From Nemertoderma westbladi (Eukaryota; Xenacoelomorpha; Nemertodermatida; Nemertodermatidae), in the NCBI GenBank assembly GCA_032718475.1, contig JAUCBJ010005754.1:1-26732 (forward strand): DNA of 26,732 nt. The letters run 5' to 3'. This document shows positions 9,600-19,872 of the stretch, one piece after another. The notes beneath the pieces are model-generated. The model saw only the letters and a list, made by a program, of their open reading frames with translations, did not search any database and was not told where the DNA came from. The position numbers and the translations under genes were made by a program. The first letter of the stretch is position 1. Every line of letters starts with the position of its first letter.

Positions 9600-10445
9600 T
9601 GACATAATTGAATCCACTTCTTGAATCACAATTTCAGAATTTTACATTACAGCATTATAGGCCCCCCAGCCTGCCAGCAGCCCAGCCCCAGCTGCCAGCT
9701 GCCCAGCCACTACCAGCCAGCCCCCCTATATTATTTAGTTTTTATTTTGGGGAGCCTCATGCGCCAAGCCGGCGCGTTTTGCGATTTTCAAGCATTCCAT
9801 GTGCCATCATGCTGTCATGTGCCACACTGCTGCACTGGCACGATTGTATTGTAAAGCGCGCCGGATTAATCACGCAAGTGTCAGAGTGTATGTATTCAGG
9901 TATTCCAGTCTGGCCCCATCCCATACCTACTACCAGTCTACTGCTCTACGTGCTGACGTGCAGTGGAGCAGTGCAGACGTCTGGACGTGGACGTTGGTAT
10001 GTATTTTTACGTTCTATGTTGTTAGTATTTTGTCACATGCTGACATGGGCTGATGGGTTGGATGAGCATGAGAGTAAGGACAGAACAGAACGGCAGAAGG
10101 AACGCTTCAAACAAGCATACTGTATGTGGCAGTGTGGCCTTATTTCAGTATTTTGTTCTATTGGGCAAGCGCAAGGGTTGTCAGGTTGTACTGTTGTACG
10201 TACAGACGTAGGCCCTACATTTATATGCTGATATGTATTGCTGTATTGGATTTAATTAAACCACAGAAAAAACCGAAAAAAACCATAAAAACCAAACAAT
10301 AAAACCAAAACCAAAATTTTTTTTTCAAAAAACCATGGTTTTTGCCATAGGCCTACCTGATGCTGTGTGACGCAAATCGCCCGCGATTGGTCTGTCCATG
10401 CACCATGTTTTCTGTGTCCAGTCCACCTTTTTCAAACACCCCTGT
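9600..10445. other. Low-complexity and unassigned sequence left of the 4-kb transposon
   Basis: A CAGCC/CTGCC-rich tract at 9665-9727 is followed by an inverted repeat of about 16 bp (around AGCCGGCGCG at 9768 and CGCGCCGG near 9858). An A-rich tract of AAAACC units lies at 10261-10330. A 207-codon frame is open at 9608-10231, but it starts with TTG, is proline-rich only because of the CAGCC tract, and has no recognised domain. I do not call it a gene. Confidence 0.45.
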
Positions 10446-10534
10446 CAGTCGGTGAGAAGTCAAAAATTGGACTTCAAGTCCAATTTTAGACTTCAAGTCC
10501 AATTTTGGACTCCAAAGTCCAATATTGGACTTTA

Positions 10535-10860
10535 GTACAACTCCAAGTGTACCGTACCCATGCTGCCATACTGTATATCGGTATTTAAATCAAAACTGCA
10601 TCCCGTATCAGTACATATATATTACATAATTACAATGCAACATTATTTTAATGATCAAATTAATTATTATATGTATTATAAACAGGGATCGCACACGTAC
10701 AACTCCAAGTGTACCCATGCTGCCATACTGTGTATATCGGTATTTAAATCAAAACTGCATCCCGTATCAGTACATATATATTACATAATTACAATGCAAC
10801 ATTATTTTAATGATCAAATTAATTATTATATGTATTATAAACAGGGATCGCACACGTACA
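10535..10860. repeat. Near-identical tandem duplication, units of 162 and 159 bp
   Basis: GTACAACTCCAAGTGTACC starts at 10535 and, nearly unchanged, at 10697; the second unit ends at about 10860. The copies differ by only a few small insertions or deletions (the CCGTA after GTA, and a GT in ACTGTGTATATC). The duplication is therefore recent compared with other repeats here. A frame at 10560-10955 reads through both copies and repeats its own residues; it is a by-product of the duplication. Confidence 0.9.
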
Positions 10861-11097
10861 GTCAGACATCAGTAGTTACTTTTTGCGGTAGTGGTATAGC
10901 TTTGCGACTGCCATACCTGTGGTATTTTCGTATGGCAAAAATAAAACTACTGTAAACTGTAACCTATTATGTTATTGTATTGAGTTAATGTTTATTGACT
11001 AATTGTTTTGATTAGGTTCACTGTGTCAAGTACAATGCACACATCTCTGCATCTCCAACCAAACACTATATAACATTGGAGTTGGAGGTGTCTCATT

Positions 11098-11345
11098 CAG
11101 TCATTGGTTCCCGCAAGCTTGACACTAGAACAAAGCCGCCTCCGCTTTGCAGGACATCGCTTTAAGCCGTGAGGACCAGCCAGTTCACCTCATGGAGTGA
11201 ATAAGCATGGTGGACAGCCCATTACTTTCTTGAGACGCATCTTTCTTACTGTCTTAAAGGACACTGGCCTTGAAGATGCGGATGATCTAGCAAATGTCAT
11301 GGGTCTGTGGGTGACTGGGTGATAAGGCTGTAAGAGTCAGAGCTG
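11098..11345 (+). pseudogene. Fragment of an RTE-like LINE C-terminal region
   Basis: Broken frames spell RLRFAGHR, then in another frame DIALSREDQPVHLME, then LKDTGLEDADDLANVM with a LWVTG-like end. These correspond to the tail found after the reverse transcriptase in RTE-like LINEs, the same region as RERRLRFSEHCWRSKDEVI and DQLERDTEL in the LINE at 16703-17113. Stops and frameshifts are frequent. It lies inside the 4-kb DNA transposon, either inserted there or captured by it. Confidence 0.65.
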
Positions 11346-12093
11346 CAGAGAGTGTTTAATCAGTTACTAATCCCATTTCATTATCCTGTTATCCAGCCGT
11401 TTTATAATACCCTTCCTGTTGTATGGAAAAATTAGAAGAGATGGTGGTAGCATCAACTTGTAGTATTTCTTTCTGATAAGGCTCCCATAGCCTTAGACGA
11501 AATCGTAGCTTGTACTGTAGTTAGCCTTAGCAGCAGCTGCAGTTGAGCAGTTGGCTAACCTGGCATTGCTACCAGTATCCACCAAATATAATTTGTAATT
11601 AAATATTTGTTGGAGGTTGGAGCATAACCTAATCTAGTCCTAAAGACAAAGACACTATAAAGTCCTGGGTACATAAGGCTGTAAGTCAGTACAGTAAGTA
11701 CAGTCATTTCATTACACTGAAGATACATACAGAGCTGCAAAGGTAACTTTCCATAACTTAACAGCTGTCTGGCTGTCTCTCATCTGTCATGCTCAGGGCT
11801 GGCAAAAACCTTAGGTTTTTCAAAACAAAAATTAGGTTTTAGGTTCTTGTTAGGTTTTTGCAGGTTTTTGGAAGGTTTTTGCAGGTTTTTGAATGTTATT
11901 TCTAGGTTTTTGTAGTATTTCTCTCAGGCTGTATTTGTATATTGATTGATTAGATTGACCTGACTGCCTGAGCTTGATTGGTACATCAGTTCATTCGTTA
12001 TGGTTAGATAAATTATATGGGGCCGCAATTGTTCAAGATTATATTTTATACAGCTGTACAGCACTGGTAGTTCAGTAGATACCTGTACAGGGT

Positions 12094-12116
12094 GGGGGGG
12101 GGGGGGGGGGGGGGGG
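12094..12116 (+). repeat. Poly-G run of 23
   Basis: An uninterrupted run of 23 G on the + strand lies inside the nested hAT element. Confidence 0.9.
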
Positions 12117-13499
12117 TGGAGTGATCATGGGGCATCATGCATGATCTTTTGGCGTTTGATTTGTCTTAATTTGGCCCAGATTTCTTTAAGTTGACCTTGA
12201 GGTCGTTGACCTTACAATATATTGCTGATTTATTGAGAGCATCTTGAACCGTACCACTCAATGATTGACCATATATTACTACATCGTTTAAAATAATAAA
12301 GGTATATAATAAAGGTGAAAGCTATCACCTTGTATTACTCCGACTACTGTAGCTGTCTAATAGGGTCCAGCCAAGCCAGTGCATAAACACCAATAGAGAC
12401 ACATATAATTACATGCCGGGAAAGCCCAAACTTCAGTAATCAGAGTTATAGAAGTAATGCAAAATTATTAAAGGAGGGGGGATTCATGCAATTCTTAAAA
12501 TGGGCGTTTGAAAGTTGCATGATATCAATATCACATTTGGTATCCTTGTATGGCCAGCTTTCCATCTCTCCGAAAAATTCTGACCCAATACAGCAATAAG
12601 ATGGAGGAATCTGTTACAAAATTCATGCAATTCATATAATTCATGCAATTCTAATTTACGGTTTTTAGAAAAATTTGGCTCCAATTTAGAAAATCTGTGC
12701 ACCACGACTGTGAGGTTTGCTATTACTGTGCAATCAAATCTCGCTGTGAATACCGTACCTAACTGTATTTTATAACTGTAATTAATTAAATTAATTATTT
12801 TTGCCTAATTGAGTTAATTAACTTTAATTAATTTCGGGATCAGGATTTCAATTATCATATTTTTACATTACTCTTACTTACAGACTTATGGTTAGCCAAA
12901 CAGTCAAAAATGAACTGAGCAGTAATGCAGAAATGAGCTGGCTGGGCGCCAGTGCAAGTCAGCAATTCAAGGCCAAATCAGCAAATTGAAGGAATTGTGA
13001 ACTGGTGTCCTAGTCCTCTGCTCTAGCCTGTGTGAAGGAGAACTTAACTTCATAGAGCATAAAGAAATAACTTGTAACTTACCGCCAGTAACTTACCGCC
13101 AGTATATTAACTTAATGTCTTCATAAAGGGATATAATTAGGATACTACCAGTAGTGTAGTGTAGCAGTCCAGCCCAGCAGCCACCCCACCAGCCATCAGC
13201 CGGGCGCTTTTGTGTAGGTTTGCCTAAGGCATAGCAGATGCCATGTTAGGTAACTCAGCTAATGTCGGACAAGAGCTGCAGAGTAATATGTAATACAGTA
13301 AGTATAATAAGAAAGCCAATGCTATGCTGGCTGCCTCAATTAGTACACAGTGTGTGTGTGTGTGTATACTAGGAAGGATGGTAGTGGTAGACAGTGGAGG
13401 TCTGCTCTCTGGTGTGTTGATTGGCAGCCTGGCTCCATAGATGGGAAGGAATCTGCTTGCCTCAGGGGGATGACGAGTAGCAGATAAAATTGTACAAAT

Positions 13500-13742
13500 C
13501 CACCCGTTTGACGGGTGGAATTCAATTAATTCTTAATTAAAAGTTAACTATGCTGTAATTTTAATTTTTACAGGACCAAAATATGTAGTTTTGCCTGCTC
13601 TATGTCACAATACCAATTTTACTCGTGCGTCTAAAAAAATAGCAATGCGAATTTAATTTTAATTTTTAATAGGGATTTGTGTGGAGAAATACAAACTCAT
13701 CCACCCGTTTGAGGGGTGTCTGTCCAGCCGTTTGACGGGTGA
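13500..13742. repeat. Three copies of a CCACCCGTTTGACGGGTGG hairpin motif
   Basis: The first copy (13500-13518) is a perfect 8-bp stem with a TTG loop. Two further copies, CCACCCGTTTGAGGGGTG near 13701 and CCAGCCGTTTGACGGGTG near 13724, have one or two mismatches in the stem. All have the same orientation. They sit in the right half of the hAT element. Confidence 0.75.
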
Positions 13743-14450
13743 AAGTTCCTAACTGCTGTAGTAAGTCTACAATATCTGAATATATTAAAATAATCGATTT
13801 GATTTTTGTTTTAAAAAGGGGACCGGGTAGGGTAATATTACAGTATTAGTCATTCCAGCTGCGAGCAGTGTGCTGTGCAGTGCAGCAGTGAGGTTTTATT
13901 GTCGGCTTAGTTAAAGACAGTAACTCAAAAGACTTTAGTCTGTGGGTTTCATGCATAAAACCAAAATATTTTTGTCATCAGAAATTTTCAAAATACAAGC
14001 AATTTGGCTCTTTTTTGTGATCAAAAACCTAAAAACCTAGTTTTAGGCTTTTTTCAAAGTTTAGGTTTTTGACAAAAATCGACAAAAACCTAGGTTTACA
14101 AAAACCTACTTTGCCAGCCCTGGTCATGCTTCATGTACCTTTAAGTTCGATTCTCAATGTCACGTCCAAAATAGGACTTAAAGTCCAATATTGGACTTTT
14201 GTAAAAATTCAAAGCCTTATAAAAAAAGTTCCCCCTGGTGAATTTCAGGTCCCCCTGTTCAAAACTCTTATTTTTTGATATATTTTCGATTAAAGAAAAA
14301 AAATCCCGCCCGATCCAATTACCCAAGGCCCTGGAACAATTGGCTGATTTGAAGTCCAATATTGGACTCACAGAAGTCCAATTTTGGACTTGAACTGGAG
14401 TCGAAGTCCAATTTTGGACTCAAGTCCAATTTTTGACTTCTCACCGACTG

Positions 14451-14867
14451 CCTGTAGGCCTACTGATTACTTTGGAATAATGGTAACCTGAACTTTTTGA
14501 AGTTAGCAATATTCCATTCCCATTGACTCTGTGTTAAACAGGATTAACGTGATTGGTTGCTGCTTAGTACAGTAGTAGCAGCCCCTAGCAGGTTTCTCCA
14601 ACCACATTACTGCATTACTTGTTTTATACAAAATGGAATAATGTTAACGGAAAAGCCACGATCTAAGCACCAGTCAGCCAGTTTCCGTTTGGTGTCTGTT
14701 TTTATTTTCTTCTGTGTTCGCTTAGTCTGTTAGTAACTGTGAGTGTACCTGGTTTTTACCGTAAGTGTATCTAGTTGTTTTTCTCTGGCATCTGGCCTCC
14801 GGTGAGGTGGTGATAATTTTAATTCATTTTATAATTTTTCACTGTGTTTAATAATAATAATAATAAA
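14451..14867. other. Spacer between transposons, (AAT)n at its end
   Basis: There is no gene. A T-rich stretch and a short (AAT)n tract (about 14850-14867) are visible. Confidence 0.5.
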
Positions 14868-15519
14868 TTTCAACTGGGTTGAAATTTACAACTTTCTTTT
14901 TAAATTCAACTTTTAAGTCAGTAAGTTGTAAATTCAACTCTGAATTGGCAGGAGGCCCAGAATGCAGTAGGCCCCCAAGACGTGAGAGAAGGCGTGTTTT
15001 TATTGATGTAACTCGAAAATTGAACCCTCATTAGGCCTACCGATGGAATAAAAAATTTCACCGTCGGGTCGGGATTACTTTTTTAAAAAACATTTTAGGT
15101 GATTACATTTCTAAATTACCGGTAGCTGAAATAGGCCTACCGGTATATACTACTGTACTACGGGAATTTATTAGACGTATTAAATTAGGTACCACTCTCA
15201 GACTGTACTGCTGTATCCTAGTATCCAGGTATCTGATAATTATTACAGTATTACTGTATTATTCAATGGAATACCAGCAAGGCGTTCTTTACTAAAGTTT
15301 ACATTAGTAAAGAATGCATTGAATTCCAGTGATGGATTCCAACTCCATATGTCAGTATTTCCAAACCTACTCAAAAAGTTGAATTTAAAAAAAAGTTGAA
15401 TTTTAAACCGTACCGGCAGGCCCAACTCCAAAAGTTGAATTTTAATAAAAGGTTGAATTAAAAAAAAATAAAGTTGAAATTTCATCAACTCAGTCGAAAA
15501 TAGAACTTCTCCCCGACTG
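14868..15519. mobile_element. Possible relative of the 4-kb transposon, one terminus preserved
   Basis: The right end (15503-15519, reading GAACTTCTCCCCGACTG) matches the end GACTTCTCACCGACTG of the 4-kb element at 14435-14450. Inside it, repeated modules based on AAGTTGAATTT (15379-15480) are mirrored by inverse modules AAATTTCAACT and AAATTCAACTTTT at 14868-14940. This gives the same plan, TIR then short repeated subterminal modules, but with a different module sequence. No left copy of the CAGTCGG terminus is readable near 14868, so the left end is degraded, missing or elsewhere. Confidence 0.5.
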
Positions 15520-15787
15520 CTGTTCAGGAGCAATAAATCAGGAAGTAAGTTTGAAGTGGAAGTTTAGAACTGTGAAATGCAAAGTACCGGTACCAAGCTT
15601 CAAGTTACAGACTGATACAGTGATAGGCGACATACCTAACAACCTAACGGTTTCGCTTCTATCACCTCAATGCATTGCATCAACACCAGTACCAGGGTAC
15701 GGTGCCGGTAGGAGCCTAACTGCTAAACTTTGAACTTAGAAGTGTCAGTGTAAGGAAAGAAGAACCAGGGAAGGACTAGGCTGCTAG

Positions 15788-16036
15788 CTGCCTCGGTCAG
15801 TCAGTAGTGGGAGTCGTCAGGTCGTGGAAACTAGGGGACTTGGAGGTTGCTACTGCTACCGGCGGCTGATTACCGACAGACCCAATTCAACGTTTAGGCC
15901 TACTAGTCAGCTACGAACGGTTAACGTTGGCGATACTAAGAGGCATAACCGCGTTCGTCTAGCCTACGAAGCACCAAACAACCAAAGATACACTGTTGGG
16001 TTATGGAACAATTCTCAGAGCCGATGGAATGCGAAG
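15788..16036 (+). other. Candidate untranslated leader exon, possibly of USP7
   Basis: This CpG-containing stretch ends in GCGAAG followed by a perfect splice donor, GTAAGT, at 16037. A frame is open from 15788 through the donor without any ATG. It would join exon 23537-23660 in phase 0, so nothing contradicts that splice. The ATG at 16023 would be out of frame with that exon and soon terminate. I therefore read it as a possible 5' leader exon, with translation starting in the later exon. This is inference from one splice site and position; it could be chance or belong to another transcript. Confidence 0.3.
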
Positions 16037-16649
16037 GTAAGTTCAGATTAGAAACATACGGTACCCATCCCTTCAATTAACAGAAACATTACTTTGCTTT
16101 ATAAACAACCTGAGCCTGGTCCCTTGGCCCCTAGGTAATTGTCATGCTTGCTTGCGTGGCAGGATCACTACATAGCAGTATAGCAGTGCATAACAGAGGG
16201 GAGAGGGGTGTCAAATAGGGAAAATTTACTTGACATACTTTATGAACGCCCACTAAATCATTTAGACATAGCAACAATTACTTCAAAAATGGCATTTTCA
16301 TAGCGTTGTGACTACTGAACTCGTGAATGATTTCAAATAAATCTAATAATCTAATTATTGAAAAGAAAGGTAAGTAAATGTTAATTATATTATAATAATA
16401 CCGTAATAATTTACTATTTGGTAATGAGGCGGTGCTTTATTTTATTTATAACCTCACTTTTTTGCTAACGTTTTTCTTTAAACATAATTTAAACATTATA
16501 TGGGACACTATGTAAATCCCGGCGGGACTTTAAGTAATTTGATTCTACTAAAAGAATAGTAACAAAATTAAATATTTCCTTCGTAAGAAACTATGCTGTT
16601 ATTCAAATAATAAAAATATTATTAACAATACAATAATTATACGATGCGT
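16037..16649. other. Non-coding, presumed intronic, nothing recognised
   Basis: AT-rich sequence without coding frames up to the target duplication of the next LINE. A short GGGGAGAGGGG tract lies near 16199. Confidence 0.45.
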
Positions 16650-16702
16650 TTATGAGCAATTAATACACTAATACGTCACGTACCAATCCACTACTACTAC
16701 TA

Positions 16703-17410
16703 CTAGGTCGAGCGAACTCGGACAGTGGAAATGAGATCCCTCCAGGCTTCCCGATTCTCCATAGTTGTCGCAATTTCGTTTCTCCCAAGTTCAGTATCCC
16801 TTTCAAGTTGATCGATAAATGTTAGGGCCGGTCGTCCACGACTACGCTTTCCATGAGTTGGTTGCCAGAGAAGTAGATCTGGTATGACCTCGTCTTTACT
16901 TCGCCAGCAGTGCTCACTGAATCTTAATCTGCGTTCACGGAGGGTGGTTGATACCGGTGGTATTGTACCATAAAGCTCGGCGTTTGTCATGTGTTGTCTC
17001 CAGCTGATGTTTAGGGCTGCCCTTAGTAGTCTTGTGTAGCAACCATCAATTCGTTGTTCAAGTGATTTAGTCAGTGTCCAGGTCTCACCCCCGTATAAAA
17101 ATACACTTTCCACTGTGGCTCGAAAGAACTTAGTCTACCCCAGGTGTCAGGAGAGATCTGATTTCCAGATGATATCCATTTTTGATAGAGCTACCCAAGC
17201 CTTTGCTTTCCTAACGTCTATGTCCTTTTTGCTACTCTCTATCCATGATCCAAGGTACTGGAAGTCGTCGACCTTCCTTAGTTGATATTATCAATGGTTG
17301 TCAAGTTTCCATCAATATTAAAGGTCATGAATTCGGTCGTGGTAGCATTTATATGCAATCCAACCTCCTTAGCAGCCCTCTCCACTTTATTTAGTAGAAT
17401 CTGTGCATCT
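16703..17410 (-). pseudogene. LINE region after reverse transcriptase (C-terminal part)
   Basis: The 3' part (16703-17113) is open and contains LYGGETWTLTKSLEQRIDG, then LLRAALNISW, RERRLRFSEHCWRSKDEVI, HGKRSRGRPALTFIDQL and MENREAWRDL. This is the usual post-polymerase tail of RTE-like LINEs, thought to aid RNA or target binding. Upstream (17114-17410) the expected FQYLGSWIESSKKDIDVRK and WVALSKMDIIWKSDLS are readable, but in a different frame and with stops. The frame ends with TAG at 16703-16705, inside the terminal trinucleotide tail. Confidence 0.9.
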
Positions 17411-17411
17411 G

Positions 17412-18280
17412 CTATCGTATTAGAGAGCAGGGCGATGCCATCCGCAAAGTCGGTGTCTGTGACTGTAGTTGCCGGATATCTACTACTTCTGCATTCTTGA
17501 AGTGTGATCCCAGAACTTCACCCTTTGTGGCCGTCCTCATTGCGTAATCCAGCACAGTTACAAATAGTAATGGTGCTAATGTGTCACCTTGCGGTACCCC
17601 AGCCAGGATTGAGAAAAACTCAGTTTCACCATCTGATGAGAGTACCTGCGCTTCTGTGTCACAATATAACAATCCAATGCCAGCAACAATTACTTCTGGT
17701 ATTCCATAAGCTCTTAGGATTTCAAGCATTTTGCCTCTATGGATGGAGTCGAATGTCTTCTTGAAGTCCACAAAAGTCATGACTTCGGGAAGATTCTTTG
17801 ACTTAATTCCTCCAATCAGTCATCCGTAGTGCAAGTATCTGAGCTATTGTTGATCTACTTGGTCGAAATCCGTTTTGGCTTTTACGCAGTAGTTTCTTTA
17901 TGTGAGGCCTAATCCTATATAGAATCATTTTATTGTATATTTTGGCTGCTACCACATGCAGACAGATCCCACGATAGTTTGTTGTTATACCGAGGTCTCC
18001 TTTGTTTGGGAGAGGCTTTAGTTGACCTTTAGTTCAAATTGGTGGGTTTTTTCCCTTTCAACACCCGGTTGCAAACATTCAATGATGGTCTTTTTAGTAC
18101 TCCTGTTTTCCATACCTCCGCTGGGATTTCATCTAATCCACTCGCTTTATTGTTGGACATGTTTTTAATGCTTCTTTGGAGTTCGGCAGGTGTGAAGTCA
18201 CCTGTTTCTATAGGTAGTGTCTTGTCATATATTTTCCTTCTAGGGCTGACCTCGATGTTTGGTGGCTGCCCAAGCAAGTT
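17412..18280 (-). pseudogene. LINE reverse transcriptase with altered catalytic site
   Basis: Blocks run in order: NNKASGLDEIPAEVWK (about 18150), TFVDFKKTFDSIHRGKMLEI (about 17750), LAGVPQGDTLAPLLF, and TDTDFADGIALLS at about 17430-17460. In the last block the conserved second aspartate of the YADD/FADD pair is glycine (GGC at 17437-17439 on the minus strand), one base change from GAC. The enzyme would be inactive even if frames were joined. The blocks lie in different frames: 18029-18277, 17412-17780, and the FADG block in yet another. Confidence 0.9.
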
Positions 18281-18367
18281 GCTGAAGTGATTTTTCCACT
18301 TCCCAACACGTTCTTCAGGACTATCGACTTTGAGGCGCCCCTTTGCACAACTTTTCCGACCAGATAC

Positions 18368-19160
18368 CTAATTTACAGTTTGCCAGGTAAGTTTTGATTG
18401 TTGCTGTATGTGATCAGTTGTAATTGCTTCAGTTTTATCCTGTATGTACTTTTCCTGGCTGGTGTTGTAGGCCAGTTTAAGATCGTCCTTAGCTTTCTCA
18501 ACCTTGTTAAGGTTTTCGGTTGTTGGTTGTTCGGTTTTATCTTTGTAGGCTATATTAAGATCTTCTCTCTTACAAGTAACCTCATAGTTTTGCCATGGCA
18601 CATACTGTTTTCGTTTGGGTTTCTGGGGGATATGCCTCTTAGCTGATTCCTTGTGGGTTGTTATTATATTCTGGTATATTGAATCAGTGGACTGGTCTTC
18701 ATCCATTGACTGAAATGCTTCAAAGCGGTTTTTAACTTCTACTGTGTAAGTATCCTTTACTGCATTGTCAGTTCTGAGTTTCTCCCAGTCATAGTTGATT
18801 TGCTTGCTTGTCCTTGGCTGGCTCTCAAACTGAGTCTGATCTCTGCAGTCACAATTCTGTGGTCCGAACCAATTAGGTTGAACGAGCTGTATGCCTCGCA
18901 GTTGATCATGCTGTTTCTCCACTTCTTGTTTATAAGGATGTAATCCAGTTGTGCTTTGGTTCCATTAGGGTATTGAAAGGTCCATAGCTTCCCCTTACTC
19001 TTTTCGAATGTGTTGTTTGTTGGTATCAATTCACATTCTTCCATTAGGTCTAAAAGTAAATACCCATTTCTGTTAGAACTGGTGTTATAGGTGTAACCCT
19101 TGATGTCTTCTGGGCCGATTTGCGCATTCAGGTCACCAGCAATGACTTGAATGACTACGA
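18368..19160 (-). pseudogene. LINE endonuclease remnant and linker
   Basis: Visible endonuclease motifs are AGDLNAQIG, LWTFQYPNG, QLDYILINKKWRNSM and LIGSDHRIVTAEIRLSL, the second half of an APE-type endonuclease, including the terminal SDH catalytic motif. The first half, including the catalytic glutamate, is lost to 5' truncation at about 19160. A lysine- and glutamine-rich linker follows (18368-18922, with YVPWQNYEVTCKREDLN). It overlaps the endonuclease frame (18757-19170) in another frame, so a frameshift lies near 18800. Confidence 0.9.
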
Positions 19161-19202
19161 TTATGAGCAATTAATACACTAATAATGTAACGTACCAATC
19201 CA

Positions 19203-19872
19203 ATGTACTTTCATTGTTAATATTGGATGGAAAGCCCTTTTGCTCAGTACATTCACCCCCTCTGGCGCTCTGGGCTACAACAGACAGCTATGCCGCGAGC
19301 CAAGCCAGACAACAAATGCAATATAATCAACTCACCTTCAACCTATTAGAGAATGTGAGTTGATACCTTCACTCTGGCTAGTTGTATAGTAGCCGAGTTG
19401 ATATTCTGACTGTCTGGGTAGTCGAATCGAGGTAACATGCTTAATCGAGCTCCTTGCTTATCCAACTACTGGTCCACCTCAAGTTAAATAATTACATGTT
19501 CTGGAATGAAAATTTACGACATTGGCTTCTGCTATCCGTTGCCTACCTTATAAGGGCCCTTCTATTTTTTGTTTCAATGGCATTCTCTAATCAGGCATGG
19601 TTCATCTCTCTATGAATTGTGCTATTTGTGAGATATAAATATTTATTGAACAGCCAGAAATTAATAAAGAAATGAGGGTGTTTTATAAACTACGAGACAA
19701 ATTAATTGTAATATCGCATACTAACTAATTCAAAATATTTTTGTTGCATTCACCTATAACTAATTAATAATATCATACATATTCTTTTAAAAGGAATAAA
19801 TTTTCTAACACAAATAGCTATGCTTCTGACTTCGAAAATGTTGTTATAGTATTTAGTAGTTGTGGGGTTCGT
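19203..19872. other. Non-coding, no gene recognised; one hairpin
   Basis: Pre-insertion sequence resumes after the LINE target duplication. A perfect 10-bp inverted repeat (ATCAACTCAC at 19326-19335, GTGAGTTGAT at 19355-19364) is present. No open frame of interest is visible. Confidence 0.5.

Larger units (their letters stand above)
11794..14122. mobile_element. Non-autonomous hAT transposon nested in the 4-kb element
   Basis: The element begins CAGGGCTGGCAAAAACC and ends GGTTTACAAAAACCTACTTT then GCCAGCCCTG, giving a 13-bp perfect inverted repeat (CAGGGCTGGCAAA) typical of hAT ends. An exact 8-bp duplication, GTCATGCT, flanks it at 11786-11793 and 14123-14130, which is the hAT target size. 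Subterminal regions (11794-11930 and 14020-14122) are packed with AGGTTTTT/AAAAACCT modules, likely transposase-binding repeats (inference). The 2.3-kb body has no transposase frame. It contains a 23-G run, a short (GT)n tract (13350-13365) and three hairpin motifs. Confidence 0.92.
10446..14450. mobile_element. Unassigned DNA transposon with long TIRs and palindromic subterminal modules
   Basis: The left end (from 10446, CAGTCGGTGAGAAGTCAAAA...) and the reverse complement of the right end (to 14450) are identical over the first 29 bp, then continue as similar modules. Subterminal modules are variants of the palindrome AAAGTCCAATATTGGACTTT: at 10460-10534 on the left, and at 14161-14200 and 14351-14440 on the right. 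CCTGT occurs directly outside both ends (10441-10445 and 14451-14455), a possible 5-bp target duplication. The interior holds a tandem duplication, a LINE fragment and a nested hAT element; without the hAT the element is about 1.67 kb. No transposase frame is visible, so it is non-autonomous. The superfamily is not settled. Confidence 0.85.
16650..19202 (-). mobile_element. 5'-truncated RTE-like LINE with about 41-bp target duplication
   Basis: The LINE body is about 16691-19160 on the minus strand. It is flanked by a direct repeat of about 41 bp (16650-16690 and 19161-19202, both starting TTATGAGCAATTAATACACT and ending CGTACCAATCCA) with a few differences, the hallmark of target-primed insertion. 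At its 3' end the protein stop codon TAG is itself the first unit of a (TAG)5 tail, so there is practically no 3' UTR. The 5' end is cut inside the endonuclease. Frameshifts and a mutated catalytic site make it inactive. Confidence 0.93.

Noticed and set aside
9608-10231. 207-codon open frame on the + strand
   Set aside because: Starts with TTG, is proline-rich only because of a CAGCC low-complexity tract, and has no recognisable domain or splice context.
10560-10955. 131-codon frame with an internal repeated block
   Set aside because: The repeat simply mirrors the 160-bp tandem duplication; no family match.
15243-15533. 96-codon frame on the minus strand
   Set aside because: It reads through repeated AAGTTGAATTT modules; residues repeat accordingly.
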